Notes under the pieces: generated by a model
What the model was told of the DNA's origin: nothing
The model's input: only the letters and a program-made list of their open reading frames with translations
The model's database searches: none
In this document: positions 46,940 through 60,329 of the stretch, piece by piece
Numbering within the stretch: the first letter of the stretch is position 1
How the letters are laid out: each line of letters begins with the position of its first letter
NCBI RefSeq assembly: GCF_051020765.1
Contig: NC_134941.1
Location: forward strand, 14,446,001 to 14,510,000
From: Lasioglossum baleicum
Taxonomy: Eukaryota > Arthropoda > Insecta > Hymenoptera > Halictidae
Direction: 5' to 3'
Length of the DNA: 64,000 bases
Translations under genes and position numbers: made by a program

Positions 46940-49900
46940 GTACATATTTGCATCGCCGTGTTTCCTTTATCAGTCGTCGAAATTTATACTGCCACAAAGC
47001 TTCAAGCTAAACCTAATCGTTCGCGGGAGCTACGAGAGAGAGAGACTCGTTTCCAATTTCCCAGACGCGACAACCAGTTGTAACTCTTCGTGTCCGCTTC
47101 CGGGTCAATTGGAGCGTCGTTTTTTCCTTCGTCAATTTAGCTCTGAGTCAGAATTGCCTTATTGATGGAACGTCGTCGTCGGGAACCGAAGCTGTTTTTC
47201 TTCAAACCGCGATCGTCTTGATCTACGTTCTTTTGCTGCGTTTCTTTTTCGTTCTGGAATCCAGGTACTTTGGCAATGTTTACTTTCGTGCATGTATATA
47301 CTGTCGATTTTAAAATCGTAGAGGATCGTCAAAGAATGCTTCTATCTACAACATTCCCAAAATCGCTCGACTACAAACTACAAACATTAGGGAAGACACA
47401 AACGGACGAAAATGTTCAATTAATTCGGAGAACGTGACGTTCGAAATTACTCCCCAGCGATGGAATCATCCGCAATTAGCGGTCAATTTGTCTGATTACC
47501 ACGGCCACGATCGATCCGTCAGCCTGCGATGCAGGAAAACGAAAGAGTCATCTCTCTAAACACGGAATCGCTTCCCTTCGCTGACAAACGCTCTCGCAAT
47601 TGTAACTACGCAAACTACAATATAATTATTAAAAATCCTCGATCGGATCGAGGTCAACGAGCAGCCAGCAACGAAAGATGGAAACGAGAAAAGGTTTCTA
47701 TCCCAAGATGTATCCCAGTCTCTCGTCCCTTCTTCCTCGTTCGTTCGTTTTTTCTTGTTTTTTTCACGAAGGCGCACTCCACCGCCCCGGCATCTTGTTT
47801 ATTTTGCCCGTCAGCCCGCTGACACTCGGACATTCGTTTCAAATTTAGAATTCAATGGGATCCTTTTACCGGGGCGCACTTTCCTGCCTTCACGGATTCC
47901 CTCGCGCGCTTCGGCCCCCTCAGATTATTTGTTTAATTCCGGCTCCCTCCTCCTCCTCCTCCTCCTCCTCCTTCTCTTCTGCTCCTTCTTCGTCTCGCGC
48001 GCGAGCAAGCAGATGTCACTCGAAACGCGATGTAAATATTTTTATTGCCGCAACCGGGGACGTGATTTTCGAACTATGCGAGTCCTTTTTGTCGTTCTCC
48101 GTCGTCTGCGAGAGTTTCTCGCACCTCGTTCGCGACTGACACCCTTTCCTGGAACATGCTCGGGGGTAGTAACCACCCTTTTAACTATGGCGACGAGTGC
48201 GGCCTCGTTTATTGCACTTGCTATAGCGGAACAGTGATTATGGTGCACATGTGGACATTTTATAAAATCATTATTCTTAGTCGGAAAATATTTCTGCAGG
48301 TTATCCGCACTTATAAAGCAATTTACAAAAATCCGAATTAGCATAAACGACCCTGCGATGAACGACTTGGCGAAATCTTCATCAATTCTGTTATAATTTA
48401 TTTTTAATTACCGGTTCGGTGGGAAGTACACGGTCCGCGGCATTGTCTGTGCTATCATCGCATAATATCGCGTTCTATCGTTTCTTCGCTGATTTTAAAA
48501 TGCACCAAGATTAATGTAGCAGATTAACGTAGGAAGCAGTGATCTTCTTTTTTCTTCCTTCTAGACGAACTACCGAACTAATTGATGCTAGATTCCCCAG
48601 ATTGCTTTTGTAATATCTTTTTCGGAGCTGCGCTTTGTTTATTTTTTAAACGACCTGTAACGCTTTAGAAACGCTCAATTAACTTTTCTGGCAAGCCACT
48701 TCGTCAAGAAGGGTCGGAACGTTCCACGAGCGCAATTACTTCCTATCTGCAATTGGTTTTGCAATCGAGATTAAGCCCGGTCCCGCGTGCACCCAATAAA
48801 AACTGCAATTTATCATATTTCCATCGAATCCGTGAACAATAAAAATGAATTGTGACGGACAACTGCGGGCCCGTATGCTAAATCCTTTCATTCCGAGGTA
48901 ATATACCACGGCAGGTGTTAAACAGGAAATTACTTCTTCTCGAGAGGGTTCACGAGACGATAAATCAAAGCGTTCATTACAGTTTTATCAGGCTTTTAAT
49001 AACTGTCGATTCTAAATCACGAATATCGGCCGAACAAATCTTCTTACGCGTACGTTCCGTTATCTCGTTTGTGACAAAAATGAGAAGCTGCAATTTAAAT
49101 AAGTGAAAGACATTAAAAAAAGAATCCAAAAATACTATTATATTATTCGCAACGCATTGAACGCATTAAAAAAAGAAAATAAATTTCCACTCCAGTTTGT
49201 TGCAATTCTGTGCAGTCATTATTTAAACAAAGCTTGATTTCTCGATATTATCTACTCATGATCGGAATCATGTTTGTCAGTCGTCTTACAAACCCGGAAA
49301 ACTCTAGCGAAACTAAAAACCGCGACTCATCGCGATGTTCGATCTTGATCGCGGCTTTCCCGCGATCGCGATCGGTTCGCAGGATCTCCATGGATCAGTG
49401 AAGCGCGGCGGACAGGTTCCCTGGATCGTAGATAGATCGTTTCGCGATAACCCGTTGCCAGGTTTTCGCGTGAAACGCGTTCCGCAGCTCGGACAGCTCT
49501 CGATCGTTATCGGGTTACGAGCGTGCTCGCGCGTGCGCTCGAAAGAATGATCGACCATCGATGATTATGTTATCAACGCGATTCGAGGAAACGGGAACTC
49601 GCGTCCCGACACGTGGTTATTATCGATCGCGACGGGGGGAACGCATTTCGGGGCACGGACGTCGGCCGAGGAGCGGCTTTCTCGGTTCGCGCAAAAGAAA
49701 CCGGTATTCGTAAAAATAAAATCGTCGGCCACTCGGCTCGGCTACCCCGATCAATACAGGACGACAGCCTGCAGGGTCCTGCAAACTGCCACAGCTGTAA
49801 AATTCCCAAGAAAAGGCACGCCACCGCGAGAATAAAGCAATTAGGCGAGTTTCCTTCCGAGATCCCGTGTCGCAACTTCAAATTCGCGAAATCAAATATA

Positions 49901-50860
49901 TCGGGTCGTTTGGAAAGCCATTTCGTTCTCGAAAGGGAAAATGAAAGGCAATTTTTTACAATTTGGTAAAAGATCCTTTCTTTGTACTCGTACCAGTAGC
50001 ACGGAATTATAATGTTGAGGAATTCAGAGAAATTCTGAGAGCAAGCTGCAGATACTCGGCAAAAAGGGGCGCGCAACGATTAGTGTAACAAATTAGCAAA
50101 TTACGATATCAATATCGCGAGAAGAAACGTTCCAAGTAAAAACTTGCCTCCTAATGTTCTACACAGCTCTAAAACTGCTTAACACCGTGTTTAATATTCA
50201 AACGACGCAATAAACAATCCCCATAGCCGGGATACATCACGCGAGAGGCATTTCCGAGCACAAATGCACCGATTCCAAACGGTTCCAGCAACCGATCACG
50301 GTTTATTGACTCGAGCAAATCATGTTAGTTAGAAAAACGATCAATCCACCTGCAGAGATGTCCCGTTTTATCGAGCTTTGCTTTACTACCCTCGTTCCTG
50401 CAGCTTGAATACTGATAAGTAGACTGCGAACAGTTGATTTTACGCGTGTTTGACAAAACTGAACGAGCTACGAACCTTTGAAGTGTCAACTTGATTTTCA
50501 GTTGATTGCTGTTCCTCGTAAAGACAGCTCGCATGGCGAACCTTTTTGTTCGGGAGTGTAAATAATCTTGCGATAGTCGGAGTCTCTCTAGGAACGATTG
50601 GCACAGACCAGTATGTACTCGGTTTCGATTGTTGATGGACAGTTCTAGAAGAGCGAGGATGCCCGCAAAAAGGTGTGAAATCCTTGGGCGAAACTTTTGC
50701 ATCTTGTTAGCCGCGATCAATCTCGGGTGCACCGTAATAAAACGCGTCGGGGAGTTACCATTACTCAGGCGAAAGCATCGTCATCTTCCCCTGCATTAGC
50801 ATTATCTATCAAGCCGGTGGAATCAGCGGAGGACCCATGGCACAAGATGGAGGTGAAGAG
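46940..50860. other. Intron 3: mixed DNA with a CCT run
   Basis: A (TCC)n run lies at about 47947-47972. AT-rich at 48240-49300. No supported exon or RNA gene. Confidence 0.4.
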
Positions 50861-50867
50861 GAAGGAG

Positions 50868-50897
50868 GTAGAAGAAGAAGAAGAAGAAGAAGAAGCG
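50868..50897. repeat. (GAA)n microsatellite
   Basis: About nine GAA repeats giving poly-Glu or poly-Arg frames; no gene. Confidence 0.9.
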
Positions 50898-50899
50898 TC

Positions 50900-53600
50900 A
50901 GGTTCCCCAATACGCAGGCATACCATAACGTTTCCTCGAAAAAAAGGGGGCAGAAGCTAACGTCGTTGATCCCTGTCGTTGTCCTCGAAGGACGAGGAAC
51001 GAGGAAGGGGGGGCAGCGAGGCCCCAAAGGATGGGGCCCCTGGTAGCGAACCAGAGGAGAGGACCAGAAGAGAGATCCACCTCGGCTAGGAATGCCCGCT
51101 GATGGATTGGTCATCCGTGATTAATTTGACAAGCTGACTTTCTGGTTTTCGGAGACTGACAAGGGGCACCAGGGGCCTCCGCGCCGCGGGGCCTAATGGG
51201 CCCTCTCCCCCGGACCACGAGGGACGTGTCCAGCCCTTCCCCTCCACCCCTTGCCTCCTCCTCCTCCTCCTCTCGCACCGTATCTCGAATCGATGAGTCC
51301 CGAGTGGGATTGTTTGAAAAATTAATCGAGCCCTGAGCTTGGCCCCTCCGTGGAAACGCTAATGGACACTCGCTCTGTCTCTTTCCCTCTTCCCCGCCGC
51401 TTCTATCGGTTATGAATCCGGTTGACCCCCCGATCGACTCCTCGTTCCATATATTGAGAGCGTACCTCCGCTTGAAAAATAGTCGAACTCCGAAACTTTG
51501 CGTTTTTTTGCAAAACTATCAAGAAATATTTGCATGAGGAAAAGGAAGAGAATATCAAATGAGGAATATTTACGATTTAGTCAATAGAGTCTTCGTTCAG
51601 TTTTTCATGAAGATTGAGAATCGATTAGAAGCAGCTTTTGGAAACAGCAACTCTGTTGCGATGTCTCGACTCTATCGAATGTTGAAACGAAACGACAAAG
51701 AGCAAAGGCGGGGTGTATATTATTCCAGAGTCCCGTGGAAAGCCGTTCGAGCGATAAAATCTCTGGATCTTTCTGTTTGTTGACACGGCTCGGTAATTAC
51801 GAATCACTCGGGATCGAAGCGCGTGTTACTCCGGGAAATCCTCGAACGCGAACCGAAAGGGAAGGAATAAAGAACGTGAGCTTGTCTCGTGGGAGTGCTC
51901 GTTTGAAAACACATGGCTCGGTACAGTCATCTTGGAAACGGTGATTCGCTGGCTCTAGAAACTTTTTTATTTAGTTGGAATCGATCTCTGAATTGGCGCG
52001 AGCCATTCATCCGGTGATATCATTCCCTTCTGGTACGATAATATGTATACATTTAAGGCGAGGAATTCTGTGTATAAAAAAGTGTATAAAATGTTACTAC
52101 GCATGTGGAATTAAATTCTTAGTTTTTTGTGTGTACTCTAATACAAGAACGCTCATTAAAAGAAGCTGCAAAAATTATGTTGTCGTCTTTCTCTAGAATA
52201 TAAGTTCGAAGATCGTGATCGAATAGAGAGAAAAATGCGTCGCACGATAAAATTGTCACGGCGAGACGTTCCTTTTTACTTGGCGATCGCGCAACGAAAT
52301 CCCGCCAGGCATTTGCCAACTATTTAGCATAGGCAATTGGCAAATTAGCGGTCACGCGACACGGTTTTAAAATCGAACGGAAACAATGGGATCACCGATT
52401 ATATTTAAAACTAGACGCGTTTTTACCGTGACCGACGCTACTCCGAATCGTTTCTATATTATTTGCTTAGCGACGACTATTATTGGATCGGGATGCATAA
52501 ACGGATGCAATCGAAAGGTCGGGAAATTGCCTCCGCAACATTGTTTTCATCTATTATTACCGATGACTAACGCAATAGATATTTGTCCGATCGACGTTCA
52601 TCGTAAAACGAAAATGGATGAAAAGTGTACGAGCCTGAAAGAAGCACGCACAAATTATCGTTACAATTTATACCGTTAGAAAACAGCGTATATAGCGTTT
52701 CTCGAAATCGATTCCTAACATCGATCACCTAAACGCAATTCGCTGTCAGGCCAGTTAATTAAAGCAGAAACCGAGCCCGGGAGCGATTGTATCGCGTCGA
52801 AAAAGATAAACGAATCGAAAGGGCGCGCGGTCCCGAAAACGAGAAGCGAAAAAATTGGTTTTCGGTCGTTCATCTCGGCTGGTAATCGAAAATCGTCGGA
52901 AACCAACTCGGGAGAGACCTTAGCGAGAGAAATCTCTTTCTCTCTTGCGTGGCCCCGAGGGCGACATCGCCAAATAAAGGGTTAAGGGCCATGCCGAATC
53001 CCAGGGCTCTTTTATCCGAGCCCGATGCGCCGGATGATTCAGGGGAGAGAAAAGACCCGCGAAAACCAGTTTGTCCGACCTAATACGGTGCCCGTGGCTT
53101 CGACGATCTTAATGAACTTCTCTCTTTCCGTCCTCCTCCTCCTCCTGTCCCCCACCCTTCTTCACAACTGTTCTCCACCAATCCCGTGATCCTCGCTAAT
53201 CTCCGTTTTAAAAACCATCGGGGGATTTTCTACGAATCCGCGACTCGTTGACTAATTAACGCGATCGGAACGCGGCGAGAAACTGGCGCCTGCGAATCGG
53301 TGCGTGGGTGGTTTCCAGGCACTAATTTTTCCTTTTCTTTGCGAAGTCGACACTCCGTTTCGTGCAGATTTCTTCTCTTTCAATTTCATTTACTGGCGAG
53401 TCGGATTTACAATTTAATATCTTCAAGAATTCGCGTATGTGCCCATGGAATGACATTATTTCAAACGAAATTAATTCAATACAATTTTTACGATATTGTG
53501 AAGAATGAACCTTTTCCTTGAAATACCTCGAAACAAGAAATATATGACTTGGACCACTATTATAATTATGGGCATATACGACTGTCTACATATTTTCTGA
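50900..53600. other. Intron 3: GC-rich then AT-rich, no gene
   Basis: GGGGCCCC and GGGCCC palindromes near 51028 and 51198; a CCT run near 51255-51272. Nothing else recognised. Confidence 0.4.
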
Positions 53601-53619
53601 AACTTACCCTCGGACTGTC

Positions 53620-56600
53620 AGAAACCGCGATTTGGGGGTCCAGGGAACGAAGGGGGCCCGACGCGACGGGGCCCAGCAGAGAGTGGAGTCAGACCACCAA
53701 AGAGCGGATCCTACTTTTATTCCTACAACTATATCGAAACGGAGGCGGGTTTCTGCATACGAATCGAAAGCGTGCGCGGAAACAAAGGGCACGCGGTCGA
53801 GCATAGTCAGGGGGGACCTGAAAAGAAGAGAGAGAGAGAGAGTAGCCAGGGCGCATAGTTTATGAAAACGTTCCGCGGCGAATTTTCGTGGCGGTGGACG
53901 TGTATCGGCGAAGCGGAATACGTGGAGGAACGGGGCATTAAAGCTGGCCTAATCTTAATATTCAAATTCCCCGGCAAAACCCGGGCTAGTGGGCCCGACG
54001 GGGGTGGCGAGAGAAGAAGGGGGAGCCCTGGTAAAAGTGAGCCGAGAGCGAGCAGAGTGGGCCCCGCGCGCATAACCGATTCTCGAACTCATAAATTTTA
54101 AATTATGTCAAGCAAAAAGAAAGGACGCGCGGATGGGACCCGACCTCGGATAAAATAAGAGAATCAGGGAACCGGGGGGGCCCACGTTGCTCCAGAAAAA
54201 AGCAGAAAAGCCTGAGCCCCGGCCCACGAAACCAGCCGCCAGGGAATTAAGGAAGAACGGTTTTAACCAAGAAATATGATATATTATTAAAATCGCTGCT
54301 TAGAAAACGAAAGTGACTACTCGTTTTGCCGCCGCTTTGTTCCGGCAAACCCCCTTTGCATCTCTCCCCCATCCTCCACAATCTGAATAAATGGATTTAT
54401 TAAAGAATGATGCATTTTAAACTGATATTTTCGGAACGAAGAGGATCGCTGAATGATCGAGGCTGGCTACCCGACGAATGCAGTTAGGGGCCCGGTTTAA
54501 TTAGTATCGGGGCTTGCCGCGAGGTGGTTAATCAGAGCGGAGGCCGAAAAACGGGGTCCGGGCGAGGCTCGAATACCGCGGGATTATTCGCAAAAATTTC
54601 TGAACTGGCATTCCTCACCGTCGACGTAGCATCGGTATATCCCTTCTCCGGATGACTCTCGCTCCCTTATCTCGAGGAAAAAGTAGAAGAACGGGTCCTC
54701 CGTCGAACGCCTAGGGTTTCTGCGTTTTAAATCCCTCTTAAAAGATCCACGCCGTTCTCTGTCGGGGACCAGAAAGAGTAGAAAGAAATTCAGCCGGGGA
54801 GGAGTAGAAGAGAGGAATGATGGGGGTACCCCGGTAAACGGTGGGAGAAAAAGGGGGCAAGGGGGCAGTCGAGGCGGCGGGCTTATTGCCTCAACACGTT
54901 TTCCATACGCGAAACAGCTTTATGGGGGTCGCCACGAAATTTCGGGGGCCCCCCATTACTGCGTCTCGCGAGGGGGGCCCACCGAGTCGAATTTCCGGCA
55001 TTAATTCGACATTATGCGATATTCAAATCGGGGCCCCGCCGGAATTTTTCGGGTCTAACGAGCTGCTCTCCTACCCCCTTTTCCTCTCCACCCTCTCGGC
55101 TCGTCGAGATGCAACCGCCTCCTCCCGAAGTTTTTAGAAGATGATGCCTCCGGGAACTTTCCTCTCCAAGGAGAAACCGATTCTGTTCCTCCGTGCGATA
55201 CCCTGAACGATCTATGCCTCCGCTCTCCAGGAACATGCTACTTGTATCTCGCGCGAGTCATCGAGCATGTCGCGATTAATTCGCATTCGATCTCGCACGT
55301 GTCGCGGCTTTTTCTCAACGTCCAGGAATCGACGCGCACCCTTCAACGATCTTCGGCTGTCGCTGCTCCGGACGGCTTTAAACGCATCATTATGCATACA
55401 CATATTATTATCAATGATACGCTTGTATGTATTATTCATCGGGATGCCAAATTTTTGTTTCAGCTTGAATGTTGTATTACAAGTCTATAAAACATAATAA
55501 TAATATCGCGAGATGTTAAAATTATATTACAGTTACAGTGACAATGTACAAGGATATGAAATTTGAAAGATCCGAAGAGGCAACGGTTGTGGCTGTCGGT
55601 TCGACAGCGAGGAGAGGGCCATGGGAGCGAGAGAGGAGAGACAGGGAGAGCGAGGAGAACGGCGTTTCCCGGCGGATCGGCGCGGCCGGTCTTTGTTCGC
55701 GGCCGTTTCATTTTTCGAGTACGGCGGATAATTAATCTTGGGTGGGCATAAAAGGGTTTTCGGGTTCGGTCGCGAGAAAAAATGAGCTCAGCTCTGGCTT
55801 CGACCGTGGCCAGTTGTTCGTTGGCCCTCTCTTCCCTTCTGCCCTCCACCCCTCCTCTCTCACGAAATCCCTTGTGCCCCCCACCTCCCCGCTCCGACGC
55901 CCCCACTTTCTGACCCCGTGTCTTTCCGTCTTTATATTTCTCTCCGGTTTGTTTCCCCATTCCCTCTATCTTCTCGGTTCATCCGCTCGACATCGCCTCC
56001 CACACCGTGTGGCACCGCGGGATCCTAACCGTCGGTCTCCACCCTCCCCCTCCACCTTCGCCGCGCCCCCCATACGATATTTTTTTCAGGGGGTCTTTTT
56101 TCCAGAATTTGAGTCAATAAAAAATCGCCTGGAACAAAGGAACGAACGGCCGCCAATTTCTCACAGGATAATGTCCGGGGCCCCATCGTGGCCCCGGCGG
56201 AACGCTAATCACGGCCGGGCATCTTGACTTCTGTTAGGTGTTAAAAATGGGCCCCGCGGGGCCCTTCGGTCTTTATCTCGCGCCAGTCTCCACCCTTCTC
56301 TCCCCTCTCTTTCGACCCCTGTCTCTCTCTCTCTCTCTCACACACATTATTTTTCTCTCTCTTTATCCCCTGTCCACCAAAGCTTCATTACCTCTCTTCT
56401 TTTCTTTTTCGTTATTTCCCCTCTCTCTCTCTCTCTCTCTCCCTCTCTCCTTCTCCACGGTCAAATATTAAAATTTGGAAACGTTACACCCGGCTCGATG
56501 AATTCTCGTTTCGCTGGGCCCGCTCCGGGGCCCGCTGAAAAATTACGCAGATGGCTCATTAATTCGAGCGCGGGCCCCGGACCCGCTCCCCGTGGCGATT

Positions 56601-56620
56601 TTTCTGCGAGAGATCCGGAT
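53620..56620. other. GGGCCC-rich block in intron 3
   Basis: GGGCCC or GGGGCCCC palindromes occur roughly every 100-400 bp, for example near 53656, 53677, 53991, 54059, 54177, 54489, 54945, 54975, 55032, 56178, 56249, 56258, 56519, 56529 and 56572. Several lie next to TTAATTAG- or ATTAATT-type motifs. CT tracts lie at about 56320-56342 and 56418-56440. No exon is supported; a regulatory role is only a possibility. Confidence 0.55.
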
Positions 56621-56624
56621 CTAC

Positions 56625-57770
56625 GCGAACCCGAGAACCCCAGAGTGTCCCGGACTCGTCGATTATCGGCCGTATCTACCGAAACGCCTCGAAAACCGTG
56701 AATCAACCGGTACCCGGCAATTCTTCCTTCGAGAACCAGTCGAAATCGTCCCGGGGAACTTCTTCCCGTTTCGAGCTGTGTTTTTGGAATACCGTGTTAA
56801 TAAAAATTCTAGCGAATGCTTGGAAATCGTTGTCTCACTTTGAAATATCATCCGAGAAAAGTGATGTACTCCTTCACTCGAAGAACCGAGTCTTCATCAG
56901 AGAATCGTCCCACGACCCCGCTTTTTCTCTGTCCCGGCAATTTCGCGGGGATAAAGTTAAAAATCGGCTGACAGAACGCGTAATCGGCCACTTTTCCGTA
57001 TCACGGTGTTTTTCGGCCCTGTAGACACCGCTCCGGGCGGTTCTTTCCGTCACGGCGTGCACGTCGGAACGCAGAAAACCGGCCGTGTAGCTTTAATGAC
57101 GCTGGGTCGATTCGCCGCGGTCGATATATCGTCGCCGGCGATGACGAGCCGATGGAGAATCGACGATTTATTACAGGGATTCTGTCCGAGGCCGAGTTTT
57201 CCATCGTTCAGGCCCCCGCTCTTTGATCGATCGGGTCTTTTATCGCGCGACCTTGAACCCTCAACAGGTGTCGGTGTGCCGTACGAATTGATTTCTATTT
57301 TTCCAGGCCCGCGCGAAATTATTCGATTATGCCCAGCGGGCTCGCTAACAAATGGACCGCCATTAAGGCGTTCCGACAGATTCTCTTTCTTCCTCTCTCT
57401 CTCTCGATCTCTTGCTCGCAGTGAGGCTCGCCTGTTGAACCGTGTTCGTTCTTCATCCCCCTTTTTTTCCACGTTCGCCGTCTTCTGAATTCGACGCTGG
57501 ATCCGAGAACGTGACGCGACTTTTTCATGCGAATATTTCCGCGGCGAAACGGCGGAGCGCGCGACCATTTTGGCGAGGCCTTCGCGAAAAGTGGAGCGAA
57601 GACACCCTCGGAATCGATAATCTTTTAATTCGCTGCTTTCACTGATTGGGAGCTCCCGAAGCTCCTGTCAGCACTCCGCAATGGTCTAGTTTTGTATATT
57701 TTATTCTTTGCTGTTGCACATTTTCTGCGGAAATTTTCAATTTGAGACTGTAGATCGACATAACAGCGAT
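56625..57770. other. Intron 3: no feature recognised
   Basis: Overlapping open frames on both strands at 57000-57570 (up to 172 codons) lack domains; no exon is called. Confidence 0.4.
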
Positions 57771-57773
57771 CGA

Positions 57774-57974
57774 TAGACTGCGGATTTTATGCATTTATAA
57801 CAAAAATGAACAGCCGCAATTTTAAACGGTGGAAACATTCGAAGAATCTAAAAGTATGGACATATTAATTTCGTTCTGTTAACAGTATTAAAGGAAGTAA
57901 TAAATTTTTATGTGACTCCAGAATCTTGTAATTCACGAAGAAAAGTTTTATTTTGCATAAAGATCCGCAGTCTA
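57774..57974. mobile_element. MITE copy G, best complete copy
   Basis: 201 bp with intact ends: TA|GACTGCGGATTTTATGCATT on the left and GCATAAAGATCCGCAGTC|TA on the right, a TA target site on each side. The interior has no protein. It is the best reference copy for defining the family. Confidence 0.9.
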
Positions 57975-57979
57975 GTGAT

Positions 57980-60060
57980 CAAAGAGCAGCTGTGATTTTG
58001 AGAAGAACGATCAGAGATTGAAATCATATATTTCTTGTTTCGAGATATTTCAAGGAAAAATGTATTCCATACAATGTCGAAAAAACAAGCACTATCTAAC
58101 GGTTCATTTTTGACAATATCGTGAAAACTACATTGAATTAATTTCGTTTAAAATGGATCAGAACCAACGGGTGCATCGAGTTTTATAGGTGCGAGCACGA
58201 GCACACGAAACCACGGCGTTTCGATGGCTCGCGCGAAAAACGATCGCCGTTCGTGCAGTAATATCGCAATTAGCGATAAGTCGGTTGGGCCCCGGGTCGG
58301 TGTCGGGGCCCTGGCCACTCCGCTTTTACGAGGAATCGCGTCGTTATTCGTGATTTAGGTATTTGAAACGCGCCGGGACGTCGGATTACGAGTTGCTCTC
58401 GGGGTCTCGGCTTTCTTGTTTCCCATTAGAATCGAATTTCGTGCGTATCGTTGTGTAATGAAACACGCGAGCGTTTATAGTATTCCTCGCGTTACGCATG
58501 CCTAACGTGCATACGTGGAAATCGAAACATTGGATTTAGCGATCGGCGAACAAACGAGACCCGAGAGGCCCGTTCCCACGGGACTCTTCGATTTGCCTTT
58601 CTTTTGTTTGCACTTCGCGACTGCAACTCGATCCTCTAATCAACCGTTTGGCAGGTACTCGCGTAACAAACAACGAGATAAGGTCGGACGATCTTGCAAT
58701 ACTCGACAACATCGAATCAAGTTTGTCTGTCGAACTGGTCGCTGCAAAAATCTTATTCATTTCCGAAATATCGCTAACCAGCCACGACGAAAAATTGTGA
58801 AATTGATTTTCTCTCAATTTCCAATCGGTCCCCACCTCTCTAAAAAATCCCCAAAGGGATGATTCGCGAATCCAGGCAAGCCGTGAGCTCTCTCACGCCG
58901 ACACCGGAGCTTCAACCCCCTCGAACCCCCCGATTAAATAAGAAAAAAACGGTGGATCCAGGGTTGGGTACTCGACGACGGGTTCCGGGGAACGATTACT
59001 CAAATTTCTCAGCGAAAGGAGTGTCTCGTGTCTCGGTTTTCCGTCGGCGTACCTCGTCGAAAGGGAAACGATGATCCCTTTCCACCCTTGGTCTCTCGAC
59101 CCCTTCCGGAAGAGGAAAGGGCAACAGGGTATAGTGAGAAAAGAGGAAGAAGAGAAAGGGCTCGGCCCTAAAGGAGCCAGGCAACCCCGTCGGGTCACCG
59201 GGTGAATACCGTTTTACCGACTATTAACTCACTTTTACCCTGTTTTCTTACCCCCCTGGCTTACCAAATGGGGTGAGAGAGGGAAAATCAACGGAGAGAG
59301 GACGATAGAGGGAGAGAGATTCGATCTTCGGAAACGAGGGGCGAGCCGCACGGTGTTTTTCTTCCCCCTTTCCTCGAGGTTTCTTGCGTAATCTCTCCTT
59401 TTCTTTGGCCCTGCAACCCCGGGGGTAGATTTTTTATTTTATTTCTTCTCTCTCACCCTCTTTATTTCCGGGAGGAGATCGCGCGTGCAGGTAGCCGGCT
59501 ACCTGCGAGATCGTGGAAAAAAATACGCGAGTTTTTCGGGGGCCACGGTCGATTTAACCCCTGAGAAAAATCGCGCAACCCCCTCTCCCCTCGTTTCCTC
59601 GACACGGCTGTATCGACAGTCGGGGTTAACCGATTTCTACGGCGAGATTTTTCCGGAATCCCCCGGACCATTTAAACGCTTAAGTATCTCGTAAAAATGG
59701 GGTGCGGCGAGCAGCGATTTCTTTTTTTTTGCTTTCTGCAGTAAATCGGAGTCGGGTGTCACGGATCTTCGTTACGCGATCTGGATCTTTCACCCCTTAA
59801 GTGGCAGAAAATTGATAATTTCTCGGAGACTGAGAAACTAATGCTGGAATGAAATTTATGCTCGACAGGTTTCGGTTTTTTTTTCTTTGAGAGGGTGGGG
59901 GGCATGAGAGATGTTCGTCTTAAGTGAAGAGTCGTCGATCAAATCGTTGATGGCTGGTTAGAGACGCGAATTGACTAACTTGATGGCGAATAAAGATCTG
60001 CAGATACTTAGCAAGTGCGTGCAGCACACCGAGCATTCCCGGCGGGTAAATTTGTGTCTC
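57980..60060. other. Intron 3: no feature recognised
   Basis: GC-richer at 58250-59700, with GGGCCCC near 58288. No exon or array supported. Confidence 0.4.
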
Positions 60061-60074
60061 TGTAAAATTCAAGG

Positions 60075-60325
60075 TATGCAGCCCGGACAATAAATGAATT
60101 TTTACGCAGCTTTTTGCACCGTGTTAGGTATACATTGAACGTGTTCGTAAAATTTCTCGGCTATCTGCTAGAACTGTAGGAAACGCGGGGGTTTCGGTTC
60201 TATCTTAATCAGTCGTTAAAATCGAGACTCGTGGTATGCGATCCTAACAATAAACGAATTTTTACGGTGTATTTTTCCGTGTCGAACAAGTTTGGATGTC
60301 TTTAGGAAATTCTTCAGTGTCTTTC
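60075..60325. repeat. Weak two-copy tandem repeat, about 160 bp unit
   Basis: ACAATAAATGAATTTTTACG near 60087 and ACAATAAACGAATTTTTACG near 60247, each followed by TTTTT(G/C)C(A)CCGTGT-like and GTGTTCGTAAAATTTC / GTCTTTAGGAAATTC segments. Strongly diverged. Confidence 0.6.
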
Positions 60326-60329
60326 CGAG

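Noticed and set aside
46368..46997. 209-codon minus-strand frame with poly-Glu/Asp
   Set aside because: Built on the GTC/TTC microsatellite; composition artefact.
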